NCBI GenBank assembly: GCA_001730095.1
Contig: MDLF01000096.1
Location: 1-64,000 of the forward strand
Direction: 5' to 3'
Source of the DNA: Rhodobacteraceae bacterium (ex Bugula neritina AB1)
GTDB lineage: Bacteria > Pseudomonadota > Alphaproteobacteria > Rhodobacterales > Rhodobacteraceae
Length of the DNA stretch: 64,000 nucleotides
Both the position numbers and the translations under genes were made by a program. Shown in pieces: positions 8,636 to 17,320 of this stretch. The notes under the pieces were generated by a model. It was not told the DNA's origin and ran no database searches. It worked only from the letters and a program-made list of their open reading frames with translations. Position 1 is the stretch's first letter; each line of letters begins with the position of its first letter.

Positions 8636-11600
8636 TTAGAAGTTGCGAAAAGCCTCATCGACGGAAGTTTGCACCTTTCTTGCGGCCTCTTGGCGAACGG
8701 GTCCATAACCGCGGATGTCCATAGGAGCCTGCAGGATGTCCAGGCAGGTGTCGTGCTTGCCTGACGTATAGCTCTGGGCGACGTCCTGAAGCGTCGCTTG
8801 GTACCAGGAAAGAAGATCGCGGTGCAGGCGGGCTTCTGCGTGATAGCCGAAGATATTGAAAGCCGTTCCGCGCAGGCAGCGCGCCTTTACCAGCAGGTTC
8901 AAAGCAGGACGCAGCCAGGGGCCAAAGGATTGTTTCAGGGGGCGGCCGCGGGCATCTATTTTGCGGTTCAGAAAGGGCGGTGCAAGATGATATCTGACGG
9001 TTAAGTCCCCTTCGAATTCATCTTCGATCTGATGCCGGAACTTGTCACTTGTTAAAAGGCGCGCAACTTCAAATTCGTCCTTGTATGCCATTAGTTTAAA
9101 GAGAGACCGCGCCGCTGCCGCAGTCAGTTGATCCGCTGCCTCAGCAGGCAGGGCAGCGTGGAACTGTGCCAAAGTATCCTGGAACCGTGCTGCATACTTG
9201 GTGTCTTGATAGCCTGTCAGGTAGGTGGCGCGCCGTTCAATCAGCTCTGTCAGAGTTTCGTCTTTTTGCGGGGGTTCCTTGTAAAAATCGTTGACTCGTT
9301 TGGGGTTCGCGGCCACGGCGCGGCCGATCGCAAATGCAAGGCGGTTTTGGTCAATGGCCACGCCGTTCAATTCAATGGCTTGATCCAAGGCTTCTGCGCT
9401 GACGGGAACCAGCCCCTTTTGCCAAGCAAACCCTAGCATTATGACATTGGCCAGAACCGCATCGCCAAGCAGCTTTTCAGCTGCCTTGTTGGCGTTGAAG
9501 CCGGACAGGTTGGCCGCGCCAACAGCCTCGGCGATTGCCTGTTCTCGTACACCTGCCATCAGGTCGGCATCGCGCCGCAGAACGAGATCGCCCGTGGGCA
9601 TTTCAGCCCGGTTCAGAACAACTTTGGTACCCATGCGGTAATGAAGCGACGCTTTGGGCGCGGAGCTTACGACGATGTCGCAGCCAATCACCGCATCTGC
9701 TGCTGCTTGGCCGATCCGTACTTGATTCAGGGATTCCGGAGCACTGGAAAGCCGGATGTAGCTCAGCACGGTGCCAAACTTCTGTGCGAACCCGGTGAAA
9801 TCCAGCACACTTGATCCCCTGCCTTCCAGATGGGCGGCCATGGTGATCAGCGCTCCGATGGTCACAACGCCTGTGCCGCCCACCCCGGTAACAAGCAGAT
9901 CAAACGGCTTTGACAAGGAAGGAAGTTCCGGCGTCGGTAACTGGGCAACCAGCTTGGCCGCATCCAAACCGGCGGCTTTCTTCTTGCGGCGGGTTGCCCC
10001 TTCGACGGTCACAAAGCTGGGGCAAAAGCCGTTCAGGCAGGAGAAGTCCTTGTTGCAGGCGGACTGGTTGATCTTGCGCTTGCGGCCAAATGGCGTCTCT
10101 TTCGGCTCGACGCTCAGGCAGTTGGATTCAACCGAGCAGTCGCCGCAGCCTTCACAAACCAGATCGTTGATGAAGGCAAACCGCTTGGGGTCTTCGATTT
10201 GCCCCCGTTTGCGGCGGCGGCGTTTTTCGGTGGCGCAGGTCTGCTCGTAGATCAGCGCGCTGACACCAGGCACTTCGCGGAGTTCCCGCTGCACCCTGTC
10301 GAGCTCGCTGCGATCATGAAAGGTGGTTCCTGTCGGGAATTCCCCGGAAGCGAATTTGCCGATGTCGTCGGAGATCAGCGCAATCCGCGCTACGCCCTCT
10401 GCGCGGCAGGTCTGGGCTATTCCGTGAACAGACACCGGCCCGTCTACTGGCTGGCCGCCAGTCATTGCCACCGCATCATTGTAGAGGATTTTGTAGGTGA
10501 TATTGGTGCCGGCGGCGACCGCCTGCCGGATCGCCAGGGAGCCAGAGTGATACCAGGTGCCTTCGCCCAAGTTCTGGAACACGTGTTTGTTGCCGTTGAA
10601 TTGCGAGGCCACAGTCCAGGGCACGCCTTCGCCGCCCATCTGGGCATACCCCGCAGTTTCACGGTCCATCCAGCTGGCCATTACGTGGCAGCCAATGCCG
10701 GAAAACGCCTTGGATCCCTCAGGCAGTTTGGTCGATGTGTTATGGGGGCAGCCGGAGCAGAAGTAGGGCGTTCGGGTCGCGCCTGGAACATCCAGCAACT
10801 TCGGCGGTTCAGCCGTTAGTGCTGCAGCTTTGGCGGGCAGGTTCTCCTCTGGAAAGAATTTGTCCAGCCGGGCGGCGACGATGGGCGCCAGCAATAACGG
10901 GCTCAGCTCGCCGGTCCAGGGGATCAGCGGCGCGCCCTGGCTGTCGTATTTGCCGACCATCTTCTCGGGCTTGCTGCCGGGCCAGTCATAGAAGTTTTCC
11001 TTGAACTGGCTTTCAATGATGCCGCGCTTTTCTTCGACAACCAGCACCTCCTGCTTGCCCTTCACGAACTTCAGCGCGTCAGAGCGGTCCAGTGGCCAGA
11101 CCATGCCGACCTTGTAGATGTCGATGCCCAGACGGCGGCAGGCGGTCTCGTCCAGCCCCAAAAGCCGGAGTGCCTCCATCAAGTCGAGATGTCCCTTGCC
11201 GGTGGAGACAAAGCCGAACCTGGCTTCCTTGATGTCATAGATCCGCTTATCGATCGGATTTGCTTCGGCAAAGGCGCGCACCGCGTCCAGCTTGGCGTGA
11301 ATCCGGGTCTCAATTTCAGCAGAGGGCAGGTCGGCGCGGCGGATATGCAGCCCACCAGGATAAACCGGCAGCTCTGGGTAAACAAACCGGCGATCCGGAT
11401 GCAACTCGACCGAGCGTGCGCTTTCGACAGTTTCCGACACGGCTTTGAAACCTACCCAGGTGCCCGAGTAGCGGGAGAGCGCAAAGCCGTATTCTCCGAA
11501 AGTCAAAAACTCTGAAACATCCGCCGGGTTCAGGACCGGCATGAACCAGGACATAAAGGCCACGTCCGACTGGTGCGGCATGGAGGAGCTGACGCAGCCA

Positions 11601-12058
11601 TGGTCATCGCCGGCAACCACCAATACGCCGCCTTTGTCAGAGGAGCCGTAGGCGTTGCCATGTTTCAATGCATCGCCGGAACGGTCCACGCCCGGCCCTT
11701 TGCCATACCACATGGAGAACACGCCCTCGACCTCGCAATGCGGGTCCAGAACGGCCTGCTGGGCTCCGAGAACTGCGGTGGCACCAAGGTCTTCGTTCAC
11801 TGCTGGCATGAACTTTATGCGGTTTGCCTGCATACGCTCCTTGGCGCGCCAGAATTCCAAGTCAACCCCGCCCAGCGGTGAGCCGCGGTACCCGGAAACA
11901 AAACCGGCCGTGTTCAAGCCAGCATGCCGGTCGCGGCGGGCTTGGTCCAGCATGACACGGGCCAGCGCCTGGGTGCCGGTGAGGAACACCCTCCCTGTGG
12001 TCATCTCGTAACGATCGTCCAGTTTGTAGCTGTGGAAATCATGGCTCAGCTTGGTCAT
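8636..12058 (-). CDS. Indolepyruvate:ferredoxin oxidoreductase, fused alpha-beta type
   Basis: A 1140-residue fusion that oxidatively decarboxylates aryl pyruvates (from Trp, Phe, Tyr) to aryl-acetyl-CoA with ferredoxin as acceptor. Order: a pyrimidine-binding half at the N-terminus (GYRGSPLGG near 55); a thiamine-diphosphate domain with CSGCPHN (about 430) and GTWYHSG; a cysteine cluster CEGCGDC...C...C (about 635-670) for Fe-S binding; then a KOR-gamma domain starting GVGGTGVVTIG (about 725). The C-terminal 300 residues are the usual all-helical extension. AAGGA lies 8 nt before the ATG. The divergent Lrp-type regulator fits control by amino acids. Confidence 0.95.
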   Translation of the reverse strand: MTKLSHDFHSYKLDDRYEMTTGRVFLTGTQALARVMLDQARRDRHAGLNTAGFVSGYRGSPLGGVDLEFWRAKERMQANRIKFMPAVNEDLGATAVLGAQQAVLDPHCEVEGVFSMWYGKGPGVDRSGDALKHGNAYGSSDKGGVLVVAGDDHGCVSSSMPHQSDVAFMSWFMPVLNPADVSEFLTFGEYGFALSRYSGTWVGFKAVSETVESARSVELHPDRRFVYPELPVYPGGLHIRRADLPSAEIETRIHAKLDAVRAFAEANPIDKRIYDIKEARFGFVSTGKGHLDLMEALRLLGLDETACRRLGIDIYKVGMVWPLDRSDALKFVKGKQEVLVVEEKRGIIESQFKENFYDWPGSKPEKMVGKYDSQGAPLIPWTGELSPLLLAPIVAARLDKFFPEENLPAKAAALTAEPPKLLDVPGATRTPYFCSGCPHNTSTKLPEGSKAFSGIGCHVMASWMDRETAGYAQMGGEGVPWTVASQFNGNKHVFQNLGEGTWYHSGSLAIRQAVAAGTNITYKILYNDAVAMTGGQPVDGPVSVHGIAQTCRAEGVARIALISDDIGKFASGEFPTGTTFHDRSELDRVQRELREVPGVSALIYEQTCATEKRRRRKRGQIEDPKRFAFINDLVCEGCGDCSVESNCLSVEPKETPFGRKRKINQSACNKDFSCLNGFCPSFVTVEGATRRKKKAAGLDAAKLVAQLPTPELPSLSKPFDLLVTGVGGTGVVTIGALITMAAHLEGRGSSVLDFTGFAQKFGTVLSYIRLSSAPESLNQVRIGQAAADAVIGCDIVVSSAPKASLHYRMGTKVVLNRAEMPTGDLVLRRDADLMAGVREQAIAEAVGAANLSGFNANKAAEKLLGDAVLANVIMLGFAWQKGLVPVSAEALDQAIELNGVAIDQNRLAFAIGRAVAANPKRVNDFYKEPPQKDETLTELIERRATYLTGYQDTKYAARFQDTLAQFHAALPAEAADQLTAAAARSLFKLMAYKDEFEVARLLTSDKFRHQIEDEFEGDLTVRYHLAPPFLNRKIDARGRPLKQSFGPWLRPALNLLVKARCLRGTAFNIFGYHAEARLHRDLLSWYQATLQDVAQSYTSGKHDTCLDILQAPMDIRGYGPVRQEAARKVQTSVDEAFRNF

Positions 12059-12204
12059 CGCGGCAGAATCCTTGCGCGGAATGCGTTATTTCCGGAAAAG
12101 TAATCCATAAATGGTGAAAAAAATTGCCAGAATTGCTGGAAAATCGGTAAAATACGGTTAAAAATACCGGCGTGACGCTTCATTGCGGGGAAAGTGACCG
12201 GAAT
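12059..12204. promoter_or_regulatory. AT-rich divergent promoter region, Lrp-type control likely
   Basis: A 146-base gap between the indolepyruvate oxidoreductase and its divergent Lrp/AsnC regulator, clearly richer in A+T than its surroundings. It contains TTTCCGGAAA (12089-12098), CCAGAATTGCTGG (12127-12139), and a GGTA...TACC pair with A-tracts near 12147-12168. Such A/T-rich dyads spaced by a few helical turns are what Lrp-family octamers wrap. The operator role is inference from position. Confidence 0.5.
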
Positions 12205-12663
12205 ATGAAACTAGATGACCGTGACCGCCGGATCCTGACGTTGCTGCAAGAGGATTCCCGTATCTCGAATGCAGATTTGGCAGAGGCAGTGGGAATGTCC
12301 CCGTCAGCTCTTTGGCGCCGGGTGCGGGGGCTGGAGGAGGCGGGTATCATCGAACATTACGGGGCCGTGGTGAATGCGCCGGCTATGGGGTTGGGGTTCC
12401 AGGCCATTGTGCATGTGCATTTAACACGCCATGACCCGGAGAAGCTGGTGGAGTTCATCGGTGCGGTGGAAACCAGCCCTCTGGTGCAGGAATGCTATGC
12501 GACCACTGGTCAGGCCGATTATCACCTGCGGGTACTGGCGCCGGATCTGGAGGCCTATAATCGGTTTTTGGAAAACTTCCTGTTTCGACTGCCTGCCGTT
12601 GCCAGCGCCCAGACCAATGTGGTGTTGCGTACAATCAAACGCGACAAGCCAGTCGTGCCCTGA
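12205..12663 (+). CDS. Lrp/AsnC family transcriptional regulator
   Basis: A 152-residue regulator. The N-terminal helix-turn-helix (LDDRDRRILTLLQEDSRISNADLAEAVGMSPSALWRRV split over residues 2-40) is followed by an RAM/ligand-binding domain with the usual GxxDYxLRV signature (TTGQADYHLRVLAPD, about 105-120). GGGGAAAG precedes the ATG at 12205 by 10 nt. It is divergently placed next to the indolepyruvate:ferredoxin oxidoreductase. Homologous pairs use the regulator to respond to aromatic or branched amino acids, so local control is likely (inference). Confidence 0.93.
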   Translation: MKLDDRDRRILTLLQEDSRISNADLAEAVGMSPSALWRRVRGLEEAGIIEHYGAVVNAPAMGLGFQAIVHVHLTRHDPEKLVEFIGAVETSPLVQECYATTGQADYHLRVLAPDLEAYNRFLENFLFRLPAVASAQTNVVLRTIKRDKPVVP

Positions 12664-12711
12664 TCAATGGGCCAGCAGCGCGGACATGGGAATGGCATGC
12701 TGCTGCGACAC

Positions 12712-13104
12712 TTACATAGCAGCGTATTTGACCCAGCCCCAAGCAATAGCAATATACGTCAGCTGGTGCAGCGCCTGGTCGGACCCCATGGCCTGCCAGA
12801 ACATGGCTTGCTGTGGAGTGAGCTTCTTGCGCTCAGAAAAGCGGGCCTTGCCGAAATCAATATGGAAATGAACCACCCATTCCAGCACTGCCAATACCAG
12901 GATGAAGGCCAGCGGCGCGGCAAACAGCAGGAAGACCACCGCTGAACCGATCACATGGACACCGGCATGCTGCGCGCGCCCCAAGTGCGCATAGGCGCAG
13001 CGCCCCGACAACATCTTGGGAGTCTGCAGGAAAAAGTCGGCAAACAGGTGCTTGACCTGTAAAGCGCAGAGCAGCAGCAGAACGGATCCGACGTATTCCG
13101 GCAA
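12712..13104 (-). CDS. DUF3307 family membrane protein
   Basis: A 130-residue integral membrane protein with about three to four hydrophobic helices (6-22, 50-75, 110-128). It has the DUF3307 pattern KHLFADFFLQTP near the start and a conserved H...HFHIDFGK segment in the middle. The family has no assigned biochemical role. The only in-frame start is TTG at 13104; AGAGGA lies 9 nt upstream and an in-frame TAA two codons before it excludes a longer protein. It is convergent with the Lrp gene and divergent from the large ABC-like gene. Confidence 0.8.
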   Translation of the reverse strand: MPEYVGSVLLLLCALQVKHLFADFFLQTPKMLSGRCAYAHLGRAQHAGVHVIGSAVVFLLFAAPLAFILVLAVLEWVVHFHIDFGKARFSERKKLTPQQAMFWQAMGSDQALHQLTYIAIAWGWVKYAAM

Positions 13105-13287
13105 ACCTATTTATCCTCTAGAAGCTTACTTGGCTGGAACCTTACGGATTTTTTGGCGCCTGGCAAATGTTGCGACGGCAAGATGCCGCAACGGGACGCA
13201 GCAGTTTTCTGCCCATTGCCTGTTCCGGTCAAACCGCGCTACCCATAAGGAAGCCTTGTCCGAAGCCGCCAATTATGGAGCTTTCCC

Positions 13288-16200
13288 ATAGAACGCTCTC
13301 TTTTCCGTTTTATCTGGAAGTACTCGAAGCGTGACCAACTGGTGCTGCTGGTTGTGACTGCCTGCCTGTTTCCACTGCTTTACCTGACACTTGAGCTGCC
13401 CAAACGGATCATCAATGATGCAATCGGGGCCGAAAGCTCAACGATCACTATGCTGGGGCAAAGTTTCGACCAGCTGACGTTTCTTTGGATTCTATGCGGT
13501 GCGTTTCTGCTTTCAGTGTTGTGCCATGGCCTGCTGAAGATGCGGATCAACACCATGAAGGGTGTTCTGGCCGAGCGAATGCTGCGCCGGTTCCGCTACT
13601 TGCTGATTGCCAGGGTTCTGCGCTTTCCTCAGCCGTATTTCGAACGGGTGAGCCAAGGTGAACTGGTGTCAATGGTCACCTCGGAGTCCGAACCAATGGG
13701 CGGACTTATGGGCGATGCTGTAAGCCAGCCGGTGCTGCAAGCCGGGCAGATGCTGACGATTCTGTTTTTCCTGTTCCTGCAGAACTTCTGGTTTGGAATG
13801 GCGGCTATTGCGCTTATTCCGCTGCAAGGCTGGCTGATCCCAATACTGCAGCGTCAGATCAACCTGCTGAACAAGAAACGCATCAAGCAGGTGCGCGCGC
13901 TGGCCACGGAAATCGGAGAGAGCGCCGCCGGGGCCTCAACACTCAGGATCAATGGCGGCTGGCGGTATAGGATGGCGGTTATCACCGCCCGGTTGGGACG
14001 GCTTTATGATATTCGCTTTCTGATTTACCAGAAAAAGTTCTTCATGAAGTTTCTCAATAACTTCATTACTCAGCTGACCCCGTTCTTTTTCTATGCGGTT
14101 GGCGGCTATCTGGTTTTACAGGGCAAGGTCTCACTGGGTGCACTGGTAGCAGCTTTGGCTGCCTACAAGGATCTGGCATCGCCCTGGAAAGAGCTTCTGA
14201 CCTATTACAACCAGACACAGGACATGAGCCTGCGCTGGGAGGTGATCCTTGAGCGCTTTGCGCCGCAGGGCATGATCGATGAAAAGCTGCTGAGCGGCGA
14301 GCCGGAAGAGCTAGGCCGACTTGAGGGCGACGTAAGCCTTGATACTGTCAGCGTGCGGGACACAGATGGAAATCTGGTCTTGGAAGATTTGAGTGCGACC
14401 TTCCCAGCGGGGCAAGTGATTGGGATTGCAGCGCCATCCGAGGAAGACAGGCGGGCTCTGGCGGAACTGTTGACCCGGGAAATTCTGCCGTCTTCGGGCA
14501 CTGTGACAGTGGCCGGCAAAAGCCTTGCCGGGCTGCATCAGGCAACCGTTGCGGCCCGGATCGGCTATGCTACATCCCGTCCCGTGCTGTTTCAGGGATC
14601 ATTTGGTGACAACGTGATGATGCCGATGCGGATGCGCCCGCGGGGCAAAGCACGCAATTTGCGGGAGCTGGAAATCGCAAAACTTGCTGGCAACAGCCCA
14701 GACCCCTTTGATGCGCCATGGCTGGACCCGGAACTTGCAGGCTTCTCAAATGAGGGGGAACTGCGCGCCTGGTGGCTGAAGCTGGTCGAAGGTATTGGTT
14801 CAGACACAGCTTTGTTCCGCCGTGGTATTGACCAGTATTTCGAAGCCCCGGCGCATCCTGTTCTGGCGGAACAGCTGGTAAAATTGCGCCCGGCAGTGCG
14901 CAAGGCAATCGAGGATGCCGAGCTGGATGGGCATGTGCATTTTCTGGACGAGGAAAGCTATAACCCGGCTTTGCCGGTTGCCGAAAACCTCCTGTTTGCC
15001 GCGTCTCAGGAAGCGATGACAGGAGAAATGCTACACCGTCAGGGGGAGTTTCTCGACCTGCTCAAACAGATCGGGTTGGACGAAGGATTGGCTGCGCTGA
15101 CCCGCGATGTCGTCGAGATGCTGAGGCAAATTTTTGGCGTCGATGGCACCGGGCATCCTTTGTTCCGCAAGCTGGGGCTGGACGTGGCAGCCTATGAGGC
15201 GGCTTTGGCGTTGGCGGACAGGCCTAGGACAACTGATGCCGCTAAACTCAGCCGTGAAGAACTGGCACAGCTGCTGATTATTCCGTTCACAATCTCGGCT
15301 GAGCAGATCGGACCGGCCTTTGAAAACAGCATGAAGGAGCGAATCCTGGGGTTCCGCCGCAGCCATGGCGACAGCTTGCTGAATGCGCTGGGGGCCGGAT
15401 TTACACCTTTTCGCGACGATTTGTTTGCGCCCAGTCTGACGGTTCTTGAGAATGCGCTGTTTGGGAAAATCTCAGATACCGCCGGGGCCAAGGCGGACGA
15501 GGTGCGCAAACTTGTTTCAGATCTGATGGTCCGCGACAGCTTGCGGGATAAAGTGGTGGAGTTGATCTTTGACATGCCGATAGCCGTTGGGGGGCAGGGG
15601 CTGGCCGCCAGCTTTGCAGAGCCGCTGGCCTTTTGCCGGGCAACCATCAAGCGGCCGGATATACTGATCCTCGACTCTGCTATGGCAAGCTATGATTTGG
15701 AAACCCGGGTGGCGGTGCACAAAAATTTGCGCAAGCTTCTGCCAGAGACAACACTTGTCTATCTGGCCCCTAGTTTTCAAAGCCCTGATGTATTTGATGT
15801 GTTCTTTGAGCTGCGCCAGGGGCGGCTTGTCAGCGATGAGGCACAAGCAGCTGCGTCGGGAGACGGGGCGGCAAGCCAGGACCTTGCACTCAAGCTGCGG
15901 GCGTTGGAGCAGACAGAGCTGTTTTCCGGCCTGAACCGCCGCCAGCTGCGGCTGCTTGCCTTTGGTGCGCGATGGTATGAGGCCAAGGCGGGCGAGGTCG
16001 TCTTTCTCAAGGATGATGAAGCGAGCGACGGTGCCTATATGGTCCTCGAAGGCGAAGCCGGTCTCTATTTGCCTCAAGATGGCCAAGAGGACCGCCTGAT
16101 CGCGGCTGTTGGTCCGGGACGGCTGGTTGGCGAACTGGGGTTGATCCGTCATGAGCCGCGCGCATTGAGCATGATTGCAAAGACTGATCTGCGGTGCTTG

Positions 16201-16296
16201 CGGATCGGTGAAGAGGAATTCCTGGCAGTGGTGGAAAATGATGCCTCGACGGCTTTCAAATTGTTGCAGGTGGTGGCTGGCTACGTTTCCAACTGA
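13288..16296 (+). CDS. ABC-exporter-like membrane protein with degenerate ATPase and C-terminal cNMP-binding domain
   Basis: About 1002 residues. A type I exporter membrane domain (about 15-330) is followed by an ATPase-like domain whose motifs have all decayed. The Walker A position reads GIAAPSEEDRR (about 378, no GKS/T), the Q-loop position reads YATSRPVLFQ, the signature is VGGQGLAAS (about 766), Walker B ends ILDSAMAS without the glutamate (about 793), and the switch His is missing (APSFQS). A roughly 270-residue insert lies between the Q-loop and signature regions. A cyclic-nucleotide-binding fold follows (870-994) with VGELGLIRHEPRAL. The start is probably ATA at 13288: GGAG lies 7 nt before it, the frame closes at 13246, and GTG 13342 would cut into the first helix. 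Transport by ATP hydrolysis looks unlikely; a regulatory or assembly role is inference. Confidence 0.85.
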   Translation: MERSLFRFIWKYSKRDQLVLLVVTACLFPLLYLTLELPKRIINDAIGAESSTITMLGQSFDQLTFLWILCGAFLLSVLCHGLLKMRINTMKGVLAERMLRRFRYLLIARVLRFPQPYFERVSQGELVSMVTSESEPMGGLMGDAVSQPVLQAGQMLTILFFLFLQNFWFGMAAIALIPLQGWLIPILQRQINLLNKKRIKQVRALATEIGESAAGASTLRINGGWRYRMAVITARLGRLYDIRFLIYQKKFFMKFLNNFITQLTPFFFYAVGGYLVLQGKVSLGALVAALAAYKDLASPWKELLTYYNQTQDMSLRWEVILERFAPQGMIDEKLLSGEPEELGRLEGDVSLDTVSVRDTDGNLVLEDLSATFPAGQVIGIAAPSEEDRRALAELLTREILPSSGTVTVAGKSLAGLHQATVAARIGYATSRPVLFQGSFGDNVMMPMRMRPRGKARNLRELEIAKLAGNSPDPFDAPWLDPELAGFSNEGELRAWWLKLVEGIGSDTALFRRGIDQYFEAPAHPVLAEQLVKLRPAVRKAIEDAELDGHVHFLDEESYNPALPVAENLLFAASQEAMTGEMLHRQGEFLDLLKQIGLDEGLAALTRDVVEMLRQIFGVDGTGHPLFRKLGLDVAAYEAALALADRPRTTDAAKLSREELAQLLIIPFTISAEQIGPAFENSMKERILGFRRSHGDSLLNALGAGFTPFRDDLFAPSLTVLENALFGKISDTAGAKADEVRKLVSDLMVRDSLRDKVVELIFDMPIAVGGQGLAASFAEPLAFCRATIKRPDILILDSAMASYDLETRVAVHKNLRKLLPETTLVYLAPSFQSPDVFDVFFELRQGRLVSDEAQAAASGDGAASQDLALKLRALEQTELFSGLNRRQLRLLAFGARWYEAKAGEVVFLKDDEASDGAYMVLEGEAGLYLPQDGQEDRLIAAVGPGRLVGELGLIRHEPRALSMIAKTDLRCLRIGEEEFLAVVENDASTAFKLLQVVAGYVSN

Positions 16297-16322
16297 TCCG
16301 GAAACAACTGGGGAGAACGGAA

Positions 16323-17174
16323 ATGAAACTGCTGCGATACCGGGTTGACGGAGAAATAAGGCCGGGGCTGCTGGACAATGCGGGTGCGGTCAGGGACCTT
16401 TCTGCCCACGTGCCGGATTTTACTGGCGCGCAGCTGGGGGATGAAACGCTGAGTCGGCTGGCCGCGCTGGACCCGCTGCAGCTTCCGCTGGCCGCAGCTG
16501 CGCCGGAGCTGGCTCCCTGCGTTGGGCAGGTGGGTAAACTCCTTTGCATTGGTCTCAACTACACTGACCATGCAGAGGAGATGGGCATGGCTCTGCCGGA
16601 GCATCCCATTCTTTTTCTAAAGGCGACCTCTTCGATTTCCGGGGCGAACGACGACGTGGTCCTGCCGCGCGGTTCGGTGGCAACAGATTGGGAAGTGGAA
16701 TTGGGTGCGGTGATCGGAACCAAGGCCAAGTATGTTGCTGAAGAAGAGGCGCTAAACCACGTGGCAGGCTATTGTGTGGTCAACGATGTGTCAGAGCGGG
16801 ACTTTCAGACCAAGCTGGCAGGACAGTGGACCAAGGGCAAAAGTTGCGACACATTTGGACCTGTCGGGCCTTGGCTGGTCACCCGCGACGAGGTGGAGGA
16901 TCCGCAGAAGCTGTGGCTGACATGTGACGTGAACGGCACACGGCGGCAGACAGGCAGTACCAGCAGGATGGTGTTCAGCGTGGCGCAGATCATTTCACAT
17001 TTGAGCCAGCTTATGACACTGCACCCCGGTGATGTGATTGCGACCGGAACCCCGCCGGGTGTCGGCATGGGGATCAAACCTGAGCCTGTCTACTTAAATC
17101 CCGGTGACGTGATGCGGCTAGAGATTGAAGGGCTGGGGGTGCAGACCCAACATGTCAGGGCTGACGCACAGTAA
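16323..17174 (+). CDS. Fumarylacetoacetate hydrolase (FAH) family protein
   Basis: A 283-residue enzyme of the FAH superfamily, which cleaves C-C bonds in or decarboxylates beta-keto acids using a divalent metal. The N-terminal 70 residues are the small lead domain. The catalytic region starts at LLCIGLNYTDHAEEMG (about 78) and carries the metal-binding carboxylates in DWEVELGAVIG (about 120), ERDFQ and the GDVIATGTPPGVG loop (about 235). GGGGAG lies 7 nt before the ATG. Close relatives are often labelled ureidoglycolate lyase or 2-hydroxyhepta-diene-dioate isomerase; the substrate is not decidable here. It lies only 26 nt after the ABC-like gene, so co-transcription is possible. Confidence 0.88.
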   Translation: MKLLRYRVDGEIRPGLLDNAGAVRDLSAHVPDFTGAQLGDETLSRLAALDPLQLPLAAAAPELAPCVGQVGKLLCIGLNYTDHAEEMGMALPEHPILFLKATSSISGANDDVVLPRGSVATDWEVELGAVIGTKAKYVAEEEALNHVAGYCVVNDVSERDFQTKLAGQWTKGKSCDTFGPVGPWLVTRDEVEDPQKLWLTCDVNGTRRQTGSTSRMVFSVAQIISHLSQLMTLHPGDVIATGTPPGVGMGIKPEPVYLNPGDVMRLEIEGLGVQTQHVRADAQ

Positions 17175-17320
17175 TCTTTAGGCCGGAGGCTGCGTCTTGG
17201 GGGAGGATACGGCATGCAAAACTTGAGTGTTTTGTGCCCAGTCTCCACTGCAAAACTGCTTGTGCAGCAGCGCAAGAATCTCCCGGAGTATTGGTGTTTT
17301 CCTTGAGGGGGTCCGGTCGG

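Noticed and set aside
13275-13334. 19-codon frame starting at ATG 13275 just ahead of the ABC-like gene
   Set aside because: Its ATG lies directly against the GGAG that better serves the ATA start at 13288, and a leader peptide has no support from a regulated hairpin.
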